Part shown: positions 8,645 through 17,600 of the stretch, piece after piece
Layout: every line of letters begins with the position of its first letter
How positions within the stretch are numbered: position 1 is the stretch's first letter
Assembly: GCF_029210385.1 (NCBI RefSeq)
Contig: NZ_JARGDQ010000005.1
Span: 186,001-250,000, forward strand
Direction: 5' to 3'
DNA from: Desulfurivibrio dismutans
Lineage (GTDB): Bacteria > Desulfobacterota > Desulfobulbia > Desulfobulbales > Desulfurivibrionaceae
Length of the DNA: 64,000 bases
Program-made: the position numbers and the translations under genes
Notes under the pieces: model-generated
Told to the model about the DNA's origin: nothing
The model's input: only the letters and a program-made list of their open reading frames with translations
The model's database searches: none

Positions 8645-10219
8645 ATGCCCATAAAACAACCAACCAAAAAACCCACAAAAAGCTTCGAACAAACCCTCTG
8701 GGAAACCGCCGACCGGCTGCGGGGGACGGTGGAGTCTTCCGAGTACAAGCATGTGGTGCTCAGCCTCATCTTCCTCAAGTTCGTCAGCGACAAGTTCGAG
8801 CAGCGCAAGCGGGAGCTGATCGCCGAGGGCCAGGGGGATTATGTTGACATGGTGGAGTTCTACACCATGCAGAACGTCTTCTACCTGCCCGAGGAGGCGC
8901 GCTGGTCCACCATCCGGAAAGCGGCCAAGCAGGATGACATCGCGGTGCGGATCGACACCGCCCTGCACACGGTGGAGAAGAACAACCCGGCCCTGCGCGG
9001 CGCTCTGCCGGACAACTACTTCTCCCGCCTGGGGCTGGATGCCAGCAAGCTGGCGGCCCTGATCGACTCCATCAACAACATCGACACCGTCGCCGACCAC
9101 GAGCAGGATGTGGTGGGCCGGGTTTACGAATACTTCCTCGGCAAGTTCGCCGCCACCGAAGGCAAGGGCGGTGGCGAGTTCTATACCCCCAAGTGCGTGG
9201 TCAAGCTGATCGCCGAGATGATCGAGCCTTTCCGGGGCAAGATCTACGACCCCTGCTGCGGCTCCGGCGGGATGTTCGTGCAATCGGTCAAATTCGTCGA
9301 AAGCCACCGGGGCAGCAAGAAGGATATCTCCATCTACGGCCAGGAATACACCTCCACCACCTACAAGCTCTCCAAGATGAACCTGGCGATCCGGGGCATT
9401 GCCGCCAACCTGGGCGAAGCCCCCGCCGACACCTTCTTCAAGGACCAGCACCCGGACCTCAAGGCCGACTTCATCATGGCCAATCCGCCCTTCAACCTCA
9501 AGGAGTGGCGGGCCGCAAACGAGCTGACCGACGACCCGCGCTGGGCCGGCTACGAAGTGCCCCCCACCGGCAACGCCAACTACGCCTGGATTCTGCACAT
9601 GGTCTCCAAGCTCTCGGCAAATGGTGTTGCCGGCTTTGTCCTGGCCAACGGCTCCATGTCCACCAACACCTCCGGCGAGGGCCTGATCCGCCGCAAGCTG
9701 ATCGAAAACGACCTGATCGACTGCATGATCGCCATGCCCGGCCAGCTCTTCTACACCACCCAGATCCCGGTCTGCCTCTGGTTTATCACCAGGAACAAAA
9801 AGGCCCAGCGGATCGAAGGCCACAGCGACAGCAGCCACCGTGACCGTCGAGGCGAAACCCTCTTCATCGACGCCCGCAATATGGGCACCATGATCGACCG
9901 CACCCACAAGGAACTGACCTGCGACGACATCGCCGTGATCGCCCGCACCTACCACGCCTGGCGCGGCGAAGCCAAGGACGGCGCCTACCAGGACCAACCC
10001 GGCTTCTGCAAAGCCGCCACCCTGGCGGAGATCAAGGCCAACGACTACGTACTGACCCCGGGCCGCTACGTCGGCGCCGCCGAAATCGAAGACGACGGCA
10101 TCCCCTTCGAGGAGAAGGTGGCCGAACTAAGCCGGACCCTCTACCAGCAGATGGCCGAGTCGGAAAAGCTCGATGAGGTGATTCGCAGGAATTTGGAGGC
10201 GTTGGGTTATGGGGGGTGA
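8645..10219 (+). CDS. hsdM: Type I restriction-modification system methyltransferase subunit HsdM
   Basis: This 524-residue protein has the HsdM N-terminal helical domain (to about residue 140) and an adenine-N6 methyltransferase domain with the AdoMet site DPCCGSGGMF (about 205) and the catalytic NPPF (about 281). In the family, two HsdM and one HsdS form the methylase, and HsdR joins to restrict unmodified DNA. The ATG at 8645 is preferred over 8618 because the family begins at about this position; neither has a strong ribosome site. Its end overlaps hsdS by 11 bases. GC content is back at the core level, unlike the HNH gene before it. Confidence 0.95.
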   Translation: MPIKQPTKKPTKSFEQTLWETADRLRGTVESSEYKHVVLSLIFLKFVSDKFEQRKRELIAEGQGDYVDMVEFYTMQNVFYLPEEARWSTIRKAAKQDDIAVRIDTALHTVEKNNPALRGALPDNYFSRLGLDASKLAALIDSINNIDTVADHEQDVVGRVYEYFLGKFAATEGKGGGEFYTPKCVVKLIAEMIEPFRGKIYDPCCGSGGMFVQSVKFVESHRGSKKDISIYGQEYTSTTYKLSKMNLAIRGIAANLGEAPADTFFKDQHPDLKADFIMANPPFNLKEWRAANELTDDPRWAGYEVPPTGNANYAWILHMVSKLSANGVAGFVLANGSMSTNTSGEGLIRRKLIENDLIDCMIAMPGQLFYTTQIPVCLWFITRNKKAQRIEGHSDSSHRDRRGETLFIDARNMGTMIDRTHKELTCDDIAVIARTYHAWRGEAKDGAYQDQPGFCKAATLAEIKANDYVLTPGRYVGAAEIEDDGIPFEEKVAELSRTLYQQMAESEKLDEVIRRNLEALGYGG

Positions 10220-11456
10220 GTGGAATTCAACAACGTTAGATAAAATCGTTAACATCCGTACTGGTAAGCTTGATTCAAATCGTGCCACAAATAATGGACT
10301 TTACCCGTTCTTTACGTGTGCCCCTGATCCATTAAATATCGACGAATTTGCGTACGATGAGGATGCAATCCTTTTGGCAGGAAATAATGCCAATGGTGTT
10401 TTTCATGTCAACAGATATAAGGGAAAATTTAACGCTTACCAGCGAACTTACATAATTACAGCAAAGGATGACAAAAAAGTCTCACTTGATTTCATCTATT
10501 ACACTCTAAAAACACTTGGAAGTGCGTTTGAATCACTGTCGCTGGGAACTGCCACCAAATTCCTGACAATGAAAGTTCTCGCGCCTTTTGAAGTTAATTT
10601 GCCACTATTGGGGACACAAAAAGCCATCGCCCACATCCTCGGGTGCCTTGACGATAAAATCGAACTCAACCGCCGGATGAACGCCACTCTGGAAGCGATG
10701 GCGCGGGCGCTGTTCAAGAGCTGGTTTGTCGATTTCGATCCGGTCATCGACAACGCCCTGGCCGCCGGCAACCCCATCCCCGAACCCCTGCAAACCCGCG
10801 CCAAGGCCCGCAAATCCCTGGGCGACCAGCGCAAACCCCTCCCCGCAGCAATTCAAAAACAGTTCCCCAGCCGCTTCGTCTTCACCGAAGAAATGGGCTG
10901 GGTGCCGGAGGGGTGGGAGGTCAAAAAAATTGGAGAAATTTTGGAGCTTGCATATGGTAAGTCATTACCTGCAACAAAGCGTCGCGCAGGTGACATTCCG
11001 GTTTATGGCTCTGGAGGAATGTCCGGATTTCATAACGAAAAATTAGTGGATGGGCCTGGTGTGGTCATTGGCAGAAAAGGCACAGTTGGTTCGTTGTATT
11101 GGGTGGATGGCAATTTCTTCCCCATCGATACCGTTTTTTATGTGGTCAGCAAGATCCATGTGCCGCTTTATTGGCTATATCAGAGCCTGCAGCTAATTGA
11201 CATAAAATCCATGGGGGCGGATTCGGCTGTGCCAGGCGTAAACCGAAATGCGGTCTACGCCAGATCATTAGCGATTCCGGCCAAAGTCATATTTGATGGA
11301 TACCTGACGCAGGTTGGTGCATATAATTCGAGAAGTAAAGAATTGTCTGGCCAGAATGAAACACTTTCCGGCCTCCGCGACACCCTGCTCCCCAAAATGA
11401 TCTCCGGCCAACTCCGCGTCCCCGATGCCGAACAACTGCTTGCCGAGGTCACCTGA
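10209..11456 (+). CDS. hsdS: Type I restriction specificity subunit HsdS
   Basis: This 415-residue protein has two target-recognition domains separated and followed by conserved helices: LGCLDDKIELNRRMNATLEAMARALFKSWF in the middle and the matching helix LSGLRDTLLPKMISGQLRV at the end. Both recognition domains are AT-rich at the DNA level while the helices and linkers are GC-rich, the mosaic expected from shuffling of recognition domains. It starts inside the end of hsdM, with a GGAGG site nine bases upstream. hsdR does not follow directly: 3.2 kb of toxin-antitoxin genes lie between. Confidence 0.94.
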   Translation: MGGEWNSTTLDKIVNIRTGKLDSNRATNNGLYPFFTCAPDPLNIDEFAYDEDAILLAGNNANGVFHVNRYKGKFNAYQRTYIITAKDDKKVSLDFIYYTLKTLGSAFESLSLGTATKFLTMKVLAPFEVNLPLLGTQKAIAHILGCLDDKIELNRRMNATLEAMARALFKSWFVDFDPVIDNALAAGNPIPEPLQTRAKARKSLGDQRKPLPAAIQKQFPSRFVFTEEMGWVPEGWEVKKIGEILELAYGKSLPATKRRAGDIPVYGSGGMSGFHNEKLVDGPGVVIGRKGTVGSLYWVDGNFFPIDTVFYVVSKIHVPLYWLYQSLQLIDIKSMGADSAVPGVNRNAVYARSLAIPAKVIFDGYLTQVGAYNSRSKELSGQNETLSGLRDTLLPKMISGQLRVPDAEQLLAEVT

Positions 11457-11482
11457 CCATGACAAAGCTGCGATCTACTCGG

Positions 11483-11836
11483 CTACAGAAAGAGCCGGTA
11501 ATCCGCATTCAGGGCGGCGGCCAGTTTTCTGGCCCGCTCCTTGCCGATGGGGCGCCTGCCGTTTTCCATTTCCGAGATATGGCGCTGGGGGATACCGGTC
11601 AATTCGGCCAGTTGGGCCTGGGTAAGGTCTTCGCGATAACGGTAGCCGCGCAGGGCAACGGCCCATTCCGGCTGGCCGGTGAAATGTTTGGCGTAAAACT
11701 GATCGGCCGTGATCCCGTCTGCTCCGGTCGCGGCCGGCTCGACCGCGGCCACGAAACGCTTGATCCGTTCCACGTTGGCCGGATGAACCTTGAGCCGGAG
11801 CGTAACCAGTTCCTTGTCAGTATGGCGCTTTTTCAT
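11483..11836 (-). CDS. XRE-family antitoxin (HigA-like)
   Basis: This 117-residue protein has a C-terminal helix-turn-helix of the Cro/CI type (LTQAQLAELTGIPQRHISEMENGRRPIG, residues about 77-104). Its N-terminal part (LVTLRLKVHPANVERIKRFVAAVE) is typical of antitoxins partnered with RelE-like toxins. The start is placed at the ATG at 11836; another ATG lies four codons upstream (11848). Its beginning overlaps the toxin gene by 20 bases. In this toxin-first arrangement the antitoxin usually represses its own promoter. Confidence 0.83.
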   Translation of the reverse strand: MKKRHTDKELVTLRLKVHPANVERIKRFVAAVEPAATGADGITADQFYAKHFTGQPEWAVALRGYRYREDLTQAQLAELTGIPQRHISEMENGRRPIGKERARKLAAALNADYRLFL

Positions 11837-12092
11837 GGGTGCCGGCATAGATGATCTCCACGGTGATGGTGGCCTTGTCTTCGGTCCAAACCGCCACATA
11901 GGTCGGTTTGCCTTTCTTGAGATGGCAGTGGTGCTTGTGGGGACCCAGTTTGGAGTAATTCGGCCAGTCACCCCGAACCGGGCCACCTCGGCGGATACTG
12001 GCCATCAGCGTATAAAGCGCGGCAAGAGCCCCTTTGGGCAGCTTCAGGCTCTGCTTCTCGGCCTTCTTGGTCAGCTTGACCTGCCATCGCAT
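11817..12092 (-). CDS. RelE/HigB-like toxin
   Basis: This 91-residue basic protein has the RelE-fold pattern: WQVKLTKKAEKQSLKLPKGALAAL helices, then YSKLGPHKHHCHLKKGKPTYVAVW and ATITVEIIYAGTHEKAPY strands. In this family such proteins are ribosome-dependent mRNA interferases. It is the first gene of a two-gene operon with the XRE antitoxin and runs against the flanking hsd genes. The start codon is only two bases from a -10-like hexamer, so the message may have almost no leader. Confidence 0.82.
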   Translation of the reverse strand: MRWQVKLTKKAEKQSLKLPKGALAALYTLMASIRRGGPVRGDWPNYSKLGPHKHHCHLKKGKPTYVAVWTEDKATITVEIIYAGTHEKAPY

Positions 12093-12094
12093 AA

Positions 12095-12123
12095 TTAATA
12101 TACCTTTTATGAGTATAAGTCAA
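12095..12123 (-). promoter_or_regulatory. Promoter/operator of the first toxin-antitoxin module
   Basis: Read on the minus strand, TTGACT (12123-12118) is followed after 17 bases by TATTAA (12100-12095). Within the spacer TATAC and GTATA form an inverted repeat that could bind the HTH antitoxin. The toxin ATG is two bases further on. Confidence 0.5.
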
Positions 12124-12273
12124 GGCGCCGCCGACATGCAGCTCTTGCCGGATATACGGGATATATTCGATAGGGGGTAATAATGCAAACCGCGAATCTC
12201 CTTTTGATCGTGGTTGTATTTATGGTAAGGGTTTCAACAACCCCGATGCGGAAAAACTTGTAGCGGATGCCAT

Positions 12274-12822
12274 ATGATACGCCTGCACTGCACCAAAAAG
12301 CTGCTGGTCAAGCTGCCGTGTGATGCGGACGGGCGGCTGAAAAGCCGGCGGGGTGTGCCCCCTGCCGCCGGCGACGCGGGCGAATCCCCGCTGAGCGGCT
12401 GGCACGCCAATCTGCTTTTGCTGCAACGCCGCCAGTGCGTGCTGTTCGTCCACGATGCCACCCGTTTTCCGGTCTTTGTCCCGGCGCTCAAAAAAGATGA
12501 CCTGGCCGACCTGGACTGGTTCTTTCAGGACGGTTTCATGAACACCCTGCTCAAGGTCGGCGCCGACGACCGGCAGATGAAGGCGGCGGAAAAGCTGCTG
12601 GCGCCGCTGGTCTGCGACAACGACTGCAACCGCTCGGCCCAGGGCACCATGAACCAGATGGGACAAGACCTGGATATAATGCTGGCCTACGACCGCGCCT
12701 CGGTGATGGACCTGTCGCCCTACAAAACCGGGGCCCGGCTGGCCGAGCGCCCCTGCTCGGCAAAGGGCGCCCGCAACTACTTCTGGCCGGCACGGGAAAT
12801 GCTGGCGCTGTTGGAGAGCTGA
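12274..12822 (+). CDS. DUF6933-like protein
   Basis: This 182-residue protein resembles the DUF6933 family: MIRLHCTKKLLVKLP at the start, SGWHANLLLLQRRQCVLFVHDATRFPVFVP in the middle (split here as two conserved strands near residues 50-80), and a helical C-terminal half. The function is unknown. A second small gene follows one base after its stop, so the two are co-transcribed. Being wedged between toxin-antitoxin modules, it may be one half of such a module, but no toxin fold is recognisable. Confidence 0.62.
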   Translation: MIRLHCTKKLLVKLPCDADGRLKSRRGVPPAAGDAGESPLSGWHANLLLLQRRQCVLFVHDATRFPVFVPALKKDDLADLDWFFQDGFMNTLLKVGADDRQMKAAEKLLAPLVCDNDCNRSAQGTMNQMGQDLDIMLAYDRASVMDLSPYKTGARLAERPCSAKGARNYFWPAREMLALLES

Positions 12823-12823
12823 T

Positions 12824-13048
12824 ATGAAGGTCATCGTGAAGAAAACCGACAACCCTCACCGGGGAAGCAACTTTGACGACTTTCTGGCCGAGGAAGGCTC
12901 GCTGGAAAAAAGCACGGCCCGCGCTGTTGAAGCAACCGCTTACCTCCAGCGCCGGTCGGTTGAGCAAGGGACAGACCGGCTTTCGCCGGAAGAGCTTGAG
13001 GCAGAGATCAAGGCTGTTCGGTGTGGTAATGATGACCGTGGGGTGTGA
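12824..13048 (+). CDS. Small acidic protein, possible partner of the DUF6933 protein
   Basis: This 74-residue protein begins MKVIVKKTDNPHRGSNFDDF, a stretch that resembles the N terminus of some XRE-type antitoxins (HxGSNFDDFLxEEG). No helix-turn-helix follows. The C-terminal part (LSPEELEAEIKAVR) looks like the end of small antitoxin-like proteins. It starts one base after the DUF6933 stop. It may be an antitoxin or a truncated regulator; this is a guess. Confidence 0.55.
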   Translation: MKVIVKKTDNPHRGSNFDDFLAEEGSLEKSTARAVEATAYLQRRSVEQGTDRLSPEELEAEIKAVRCGNDDRGV

Positions 13049-13071
13049 CCTGGTGCGCCTGACCGCAAAAA

Positions 13072-13404
13072 TTAAGCCTGAGCCGCACGTTTGCGAGACA
13101 AGGGACGGCCTTGCTTGACTGGATGGACGGCCAAACGCAAACCCATGGCCTTCAATACTGCGGCCAGGCTGCTGAAGCGGGGATTTCCCTTTGGGGATAA
13201 GGTGCGGTAAAGCTGAGTTGTGTTCAGGTGCGATTCATGGGCTACCTGGGCAACTCCGCCGAACGCCTTGGTCATTTGGCGGAGGGTGATCAGCAGTTCG
13301 GCCTGGTCGCCATCCTCCAGGATGCCATTCAGTATTTCGGCGGCCAAGGTTGGATCTTCCCGCAGAATTTCTGCCATCGCTTCATCGTGGTTTCGGTCTT
13401 TCAT
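13072..13404 (-). CDS. HI1420-type addiction-module antidote protein
   Basis: This 110-residue protein has a compact helix-turn-helix (GGVAQVAHESHLNTTQLYRTLS, residues about 49-70) followed by the GNPRFSSLAAVLKAMGLRL segment, which is characteristic of HI1420/HigA2-like antidotes. It lies 15 bases after the toxin gene in the toxin-first order. The family neutralises its partner and represses the shared promoter. The N terminus is acidic. I am confident of the family and less so of the exact subgroup. Confidence 0.85.
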   Translation of the reverse strand: MKDRNHDEAMAEILREDPTLAAEILNGILEDGDQAELLITLRQMTKAFGGVAQVAHESHLNTTQLYRTLSPKGNPRFSSLAAVLKAMGLRLAVHPVKQGRPLSRKRAAQA

Positions 13405-13419
13405 GTTGTTTCCTTTGGC

Positions 13420-13740
13420 TCAATTTCTGCTCTGCCAGTCCCGCCAGAGCTCACAGGCTTTGGTTATATCTGCCGTCTGAGAGCGTTTGTCGCCACCAGA
13501 CAGCAAGAGGATAACGGTCTTTCCTGCTTGTGCGTAATAAACCCGGTATCCTGGCCCAACATCGATTTTCAGTTCCCAGACGCCATCCCGGCAAGGCCGA
13601 TGGTCGCCGAAGTTTCCCAGCTCAAGGCGGTTCACCCGACGAAAGATGGCCGCTTTTGCTCTGGTATCTTTTACCTTGCGCAGCCATTCGGTAAAAATGT
13701 CGCGACCATCAACGGTAAGGTAGTGTTTGATCTTGAGCAT
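13420..13740 (-). CDS. HI1419-type toxin (RelE/HigB superfamily, Gp49-like)
   Basis: This 106-residue protein has the pattern of phage Gp49-like RelE-superfamily toxins: FTEWLRKVKDTRAKAAIFRRVNRLELGNFGDHR, then GVWELKIDVGPGYRVYYAQ and VILLLSGGDKRSQTADITKA. The GPGYRVYY and GGDKRSQ motifs are the family's hallmarks. It precedes its antidote gene. A consensus-like promoter lies right before its ATG. Confidence 0.88.
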   Translation of the reverse strand: MLKIKHYLTVDGRDIFTEWLRKVKDTRAKAAIFRRVNRLELGNFGDHRPCRDGVWELKIDVGPGYRVYYAQAGKTVILLLSGGDKRSQTADITKACELWRDWQSRN

Positions 13741-13745
13741 GGCCT

Positions 13746-13774
13746 ATTATCGTTTATAGACGAATGTTTGTCAA
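13746..13774 (-). promoter_or_regulatory. Sigma-70-type promoter of the HI1419/1420-like module
   Basis: On the minus strand TTGACA (13774-13769), a 17-base spacer and GATAAT (13751-13746) form a strong promoter. The toxin ATG begins at 13740, so the predicted start of transcription falls on or next to the start codon. Confidence 0.65.
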
Positions 13775-13803
13775 GCGGCACCGGTCAGCTTGCCGCTGGA
13801 TAG

Positions 13804-14175
13804 TTACACGAGATCATCGATTGATACGTGAAGGGCGGCGGCTATGCGTTTGAGCGTATCGATACCGCCTTCGCGGGAGCCGGTTTCCACCTGCGACAGA
13901 TAGGAAGTGCTTATCTGCGCCGTGGAGGCCAGCTCGCGTGCCGACATCCCTCGATACTCCCGCCAGACCCGGATTTTGTTTTCGCCGTCAAGGATGCGAT
14001 CGGCCATTTCGGCGGGCAGCAGTTCCTCTTCACCTGCCGCAAGCCGGCGGTGGAATTTTTCAATTGCCGCGATATCCTCGCGATCTTCAATGGTGTCGAG
14101 CATGGCAAGGTAATCGGCCTCGGGAATTACAACCAGGCGTTCTCCTCCGGCGGTGGTGATAATCTGTTCGTGCAT
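13804..14175 (-). CDS. Antitoxin with C-terminal XRE helix-turn-helix
   Basis: This 123-residue protein joins a RelB/Phd-like N-terminal part (GERLVVIPEADYLAMLD, then a charged helix) to a C-terminal helix-turn-helix (MSARELASTAQISTSYLSQVETG, residues about 76-98). The ATG at 14175 is chosen; an upstream in-frame start at 14205 would run into the toxin gene. It follows the toxin by ten bases in the toxin-first order and probably autoregulates. Confidence 0.85.
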   Translation of the reverse strand: MHEQIITTAGGERLVVIPEADYLAMLDTIEDREDIAAIEKFHRRLAAGEEELLPAEMADRILDGENKIRVWREYRGMSARELASTAQISTSYLSQVETGSREGGIDTLKRIAAALHVSIDDLV

Positions 14176-14185
14176 GGTCTTGCTC

Positions 14186-14440
14186 CTAACTGTAAGCGCC
14201 GCCACGCGGCGCGATCTTAATGACGGCGATAACTTCGCCGTTATCCGAAAAAATCACTCGCCAGTCGCCAATGCGGAGCCGAAGATAGTCTTGTTGGCCC
14301 TTAATAGCTTTGACATTGTTGGTCAGGCTTGCCGGTTCCGCCACGTACTGTTCAAGTATTGACCGGATCAAGCGGGCGGTGTCGGCGGGCATTCGTCCCA
14401 GTGTTTTCAAGGCGTCCCGGCTGTAGGTGAGTTTCTTCAT
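14186..14440 (-). CDS. RelE-family toxin
   Basis: This 84-residue protein is a typical RelE: MKKLTYSRDALKTLGRMP, a long helix, then LRLRIGDWRVIFSDNGEVIAVIKIAPRGGAY, with the RIGDWR and RGGAY motifs that carry the conserved basic and aromatic residues. Family members cleave mRNA on the ribosome. The start could also be two short steps upstream (14449 or 14464); 14440 fits the usual N terminus and the promoter spacing. It is divergent from hsdR, with 241 bases between. Confidence 0.87.
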   Translation of the reverse strand: MKKLTYSRDALKTLGRMPADTARLIRSILEQYVAEPASLTNNVKAIKGQQDYLRLRIGDWRVIFSDNGEVIAVIKIAPRGGAYS

Positions 14441-14447
14441 GTAAAAC

Positions 14448-14476
14448 ATGGTAGCGAAAAGCAATTTTTATGTCAA
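14448..14476 (-). promoter_or_regulatory. Promoter of the third toxin-antitoxin module
   Basis: On the minus strand TTGACA (14476-14471), a 17-base spacer and TACCAT (14453-14448) are followed after seven bases by the toxin ATG at 14440. Transcription would start at or beside the start codon. Confidence 0.5.
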
Positions 14477-14681
14477 CTATTAAGTTGCAATATGCAAATG
14501 ATTAACTCGGCTTCAGGCGCTTGGTTAAAACCACCATCAGCCTAGCTCCTCCTCCACCTGTCAGCGGCAACCTATGGCTTTGTCGATGAGGCTGGAGAGG
14601 TGTGTTTTTACTTGCGGCTATGTATCGGAAACAATACGGTGCGGCATGTTGGTGGTTGCAGCAATATCGTAGGAGGTTATC

Positions 14682-17600
14682 GTGAAGTTCACCGAAGCCA
14701 AGCTGGAACAGGCGATCATCACCCTGCTGGAGGAGCAGGGTTACCCGCACTTTCGGGGCGAGGCGCTGGCGCGGCGGCCCGACGAGGTGCTGCTGCGGGA
14801 TGATCTGGGCGAGTTTCTGGCCCGTCGTTACGGCGGCGAGGGGATCACCGCCGGCGAGATTGCTTCCATCTGCCGCCGGCTGGAGCGGCTGCCCGCCCTT
14901 GATCTTTATGAATCCAACCGGACCATCCACCGGCTGGTGGCCGATGGTTTTCTGCTCAAGCGCGAGGATCGCAGCCGCAAGGATCTTTACATCCAACTGA
15001 TCGATTACGCCGGGCTGCCCGCCCAGCGCCTCCCCCGCCCCGGCGAGGTGGAGACCCTGACGGCGGAGCAGTCGCCCGCCTACCGGGCCGACGGCAATAT
15101 CTACCGGCTGGTCAGCCAGTTGGAGGTGGTCGGTCACGAAAAGCGGATTCCCGATGCCGTGCTTTACATTAACGGCCTGCCCCTGGTGGTCTTCGAGTTC
15201 AAGAGCGCCATCCGGGAAGAGGCCACCATTCACGATGCCTACGTCCAACTGACCACCCGCTATGTCCGGGCGATTCCCGAGCTGATGAAGTTCAACGCCC
15301 TCTGCGTGATCAGCGACGGGGTCAACAGCCGGCTGGGCTCGCTGTTTGCCCCCTACGAGTTTTTCTATACCTGGCGCAAGGTCAGCGGCGAGGAAACCAT
15401 CGACCAGGACGGGATCAACGCCCTCCATACCATGATCGCCGGGCTGTTCGACCAAGACCGGTTGCGCCAGGTGATCCGCCATTTCATCTACTTCCCCGAT
15501 GTCTCCAAGCGCGAGGAGAAGGTGGTCTGCCGCTATCCCCAGTTCTACGCGGCGACCAAACTCTACCGCAATATCCTGGCCCACCGGAAGCTGCCGGACG
15601 GCACCGGGGGCGACGGCAAGGGCGGCACCTATTTCGGCGCCACCGGCTGCGGCAAGAGCTTCACCATGCTCTTTCTCACCCGGCTGCTGATGAAGAGCCT
15701 GGAGTTCGAGAGCCCGACCATCGTGCTGATCACCGACCGCACCGATCTCGATGCCCAGCTCGCCCACCAGTTCACCAATGCCAAGGGCTATATCGGCGAC
15801 CAGACGGTGATCAGCGTCGAGAGCCGGGCCCGGCTGCGGGAGCTGCTCAAGGGCCGCAACAGCGGCGGGGTCTTTCTGACCACGGTGCAGAAGTTCACCG
15901 AGGATACCCGGCTGCTCAGCGACCGGGCCAATATCATCTGCATCTCCGACGAGGCCCACCGCAGCCAGGTCAATCTCGACCAGAAGGTGCGGCTGACCGA
16001 AGACGGGGTCCGGCGCACCTTCGGCTTTGCCAAGTACCTGCACGATTCCCTGCCCCATGCCACCTATGTCGGCTTCACCGGCACCCCCATCGACGCCACC
16101 CTGGATGTCTTCGGCCCGGTGGTCGATGCCTACACCATGACCGAGTCGGTGAAGGACGAGATCACCGTGCGCATCGTCTACGAGGGGCGGGCGGCCAAGG
16201 TGATCCTGGACAACGGCAAGCTCGAAGAGATCGAGGCCTATTACGCCAAGTGCGCCGAGGAGGGGGCCAGCGACTACCAGATCGAGGAGAGCAAGAAGGC
16301 CAGCGCCCGGATGCACGCCATCCTGGGCGACCCGGACCGGATTCGGGCCCTGGCGATCGATTTTGTCCACCATTACCAGCGGCGGCTGGAGGAGGGGGCC
16401 AGCGTAATGGGCAAGGCGATGTTCGTTTGCAGCAAGCGCGAGATCGCCTACGCCCTGTGGCGGGAGCTGATCGCCCTGCGGCCGGAGTGGAACCAGGCGC
16501 GGGCCGGCGGCGAAGGGGCGGAATTGAGCGCGGCCCGGCGGCGGGAGATCAAGCCCATGGAGCGGGTCAAGCTGATCATGACCCGGAGTGCGGACGACCC
16601 CAAGGAACTCTACGACCTGCTGGGCACCCCGGAATACCGCAAGGAGCTGGACCGCCAGTTCAAGCAGCCGGAGTCCAACTTCAAGATCGCCATCGTGGTC
16701 GATATGTGGCTCACCGGCTTCGACGTGCCCTTTCTCGACACCATCTACATCGACAAGCCGATCCAGCGCCACAACCTGATCCAGACCATTTCGCGGGTCA
16801 ACCGCCGCTACGCGGGCAAGGAGAAGGGGCTGGTGGTGGACTATATCGGGATCAAGAAGCAGATGAACCTGGCCCTGGCCCACTACAACCAGGCCGACCG
16901 GCAGAACATCGAGGAGATCGGCCAGTCGCTGGTGGTGGTAAGAGATCACCTCGATCTGCTGGGCCGGATCTTTCACCGCTTCGACACCACCGGCTATTTC
17001 CGGGGCAGCCCGGTGGAGCAGCTTAATTGCCTCAACCTGGCGGCGGAGTACGCGCAGATTACCGATAAGATCGAAAAGCGCTTCATGCACCTGGTCAAGC
17101 GCCTCAAGGCCGCCTATGACATCTGCAGCGGCGCAGAAGAGCTGAGCCGGGAGGAGCGCGACCGGATTCACTTCTACCTGGCGGTGCGCTCCATCGTTTT
17201 CAAGCTGACCAAGGGAGATGCCCCGGATACCGCCCGAATGAACGCCCGGGTGCGGGAGCTGATCGGCGAGGCCCTGCAGAGCGCGGGGGTGGAGGAGATT
17301 TTCAAGCTGGGGGAAGACAAGGCCGGGGAAATTGATATCTTCGCCGATGACTACCTGGCCCGGATCGAGAAGATCAAGCTTCCCAACACCAAAATCAAGC
17401 TCCTGCAACAACTGCTGGCCCGGGCCATTGCCGACTTCAAGCAGGTCAACAAGACCCGGGGGCTCGATTTTGCCAAAAAGTTCAAGACCCTGGTGGATGC
17501 CTACAACCAGCGCAAGGAAGAGGATGTGCTGGTCGGCAACGTGCTGGAGGATTTTTCCGTCGAGATCATCGACCTGATCCAGGCCCTGAAAAAGGAGCGC

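Noticed and set aside
8570-9997. A 475-codon open frame on the minus strand opposite hsdM
   Set aside because: It mirrors HsdM codons; its residues are those of a shadow frame (Gly/Val/Asp-rich), and no motif is recognisable.
14502-17411. A 969-codon open frame on the minus strand opposite hsdR
   Set aside because: It lies wholly within the antisense strand of an intact HsdR gene in GC-rich DNA and its sequence is low in charged diversity and rich in Gly, Leu, Val and Asp, as expected of a shadow frame. No start signal or domain is visible.
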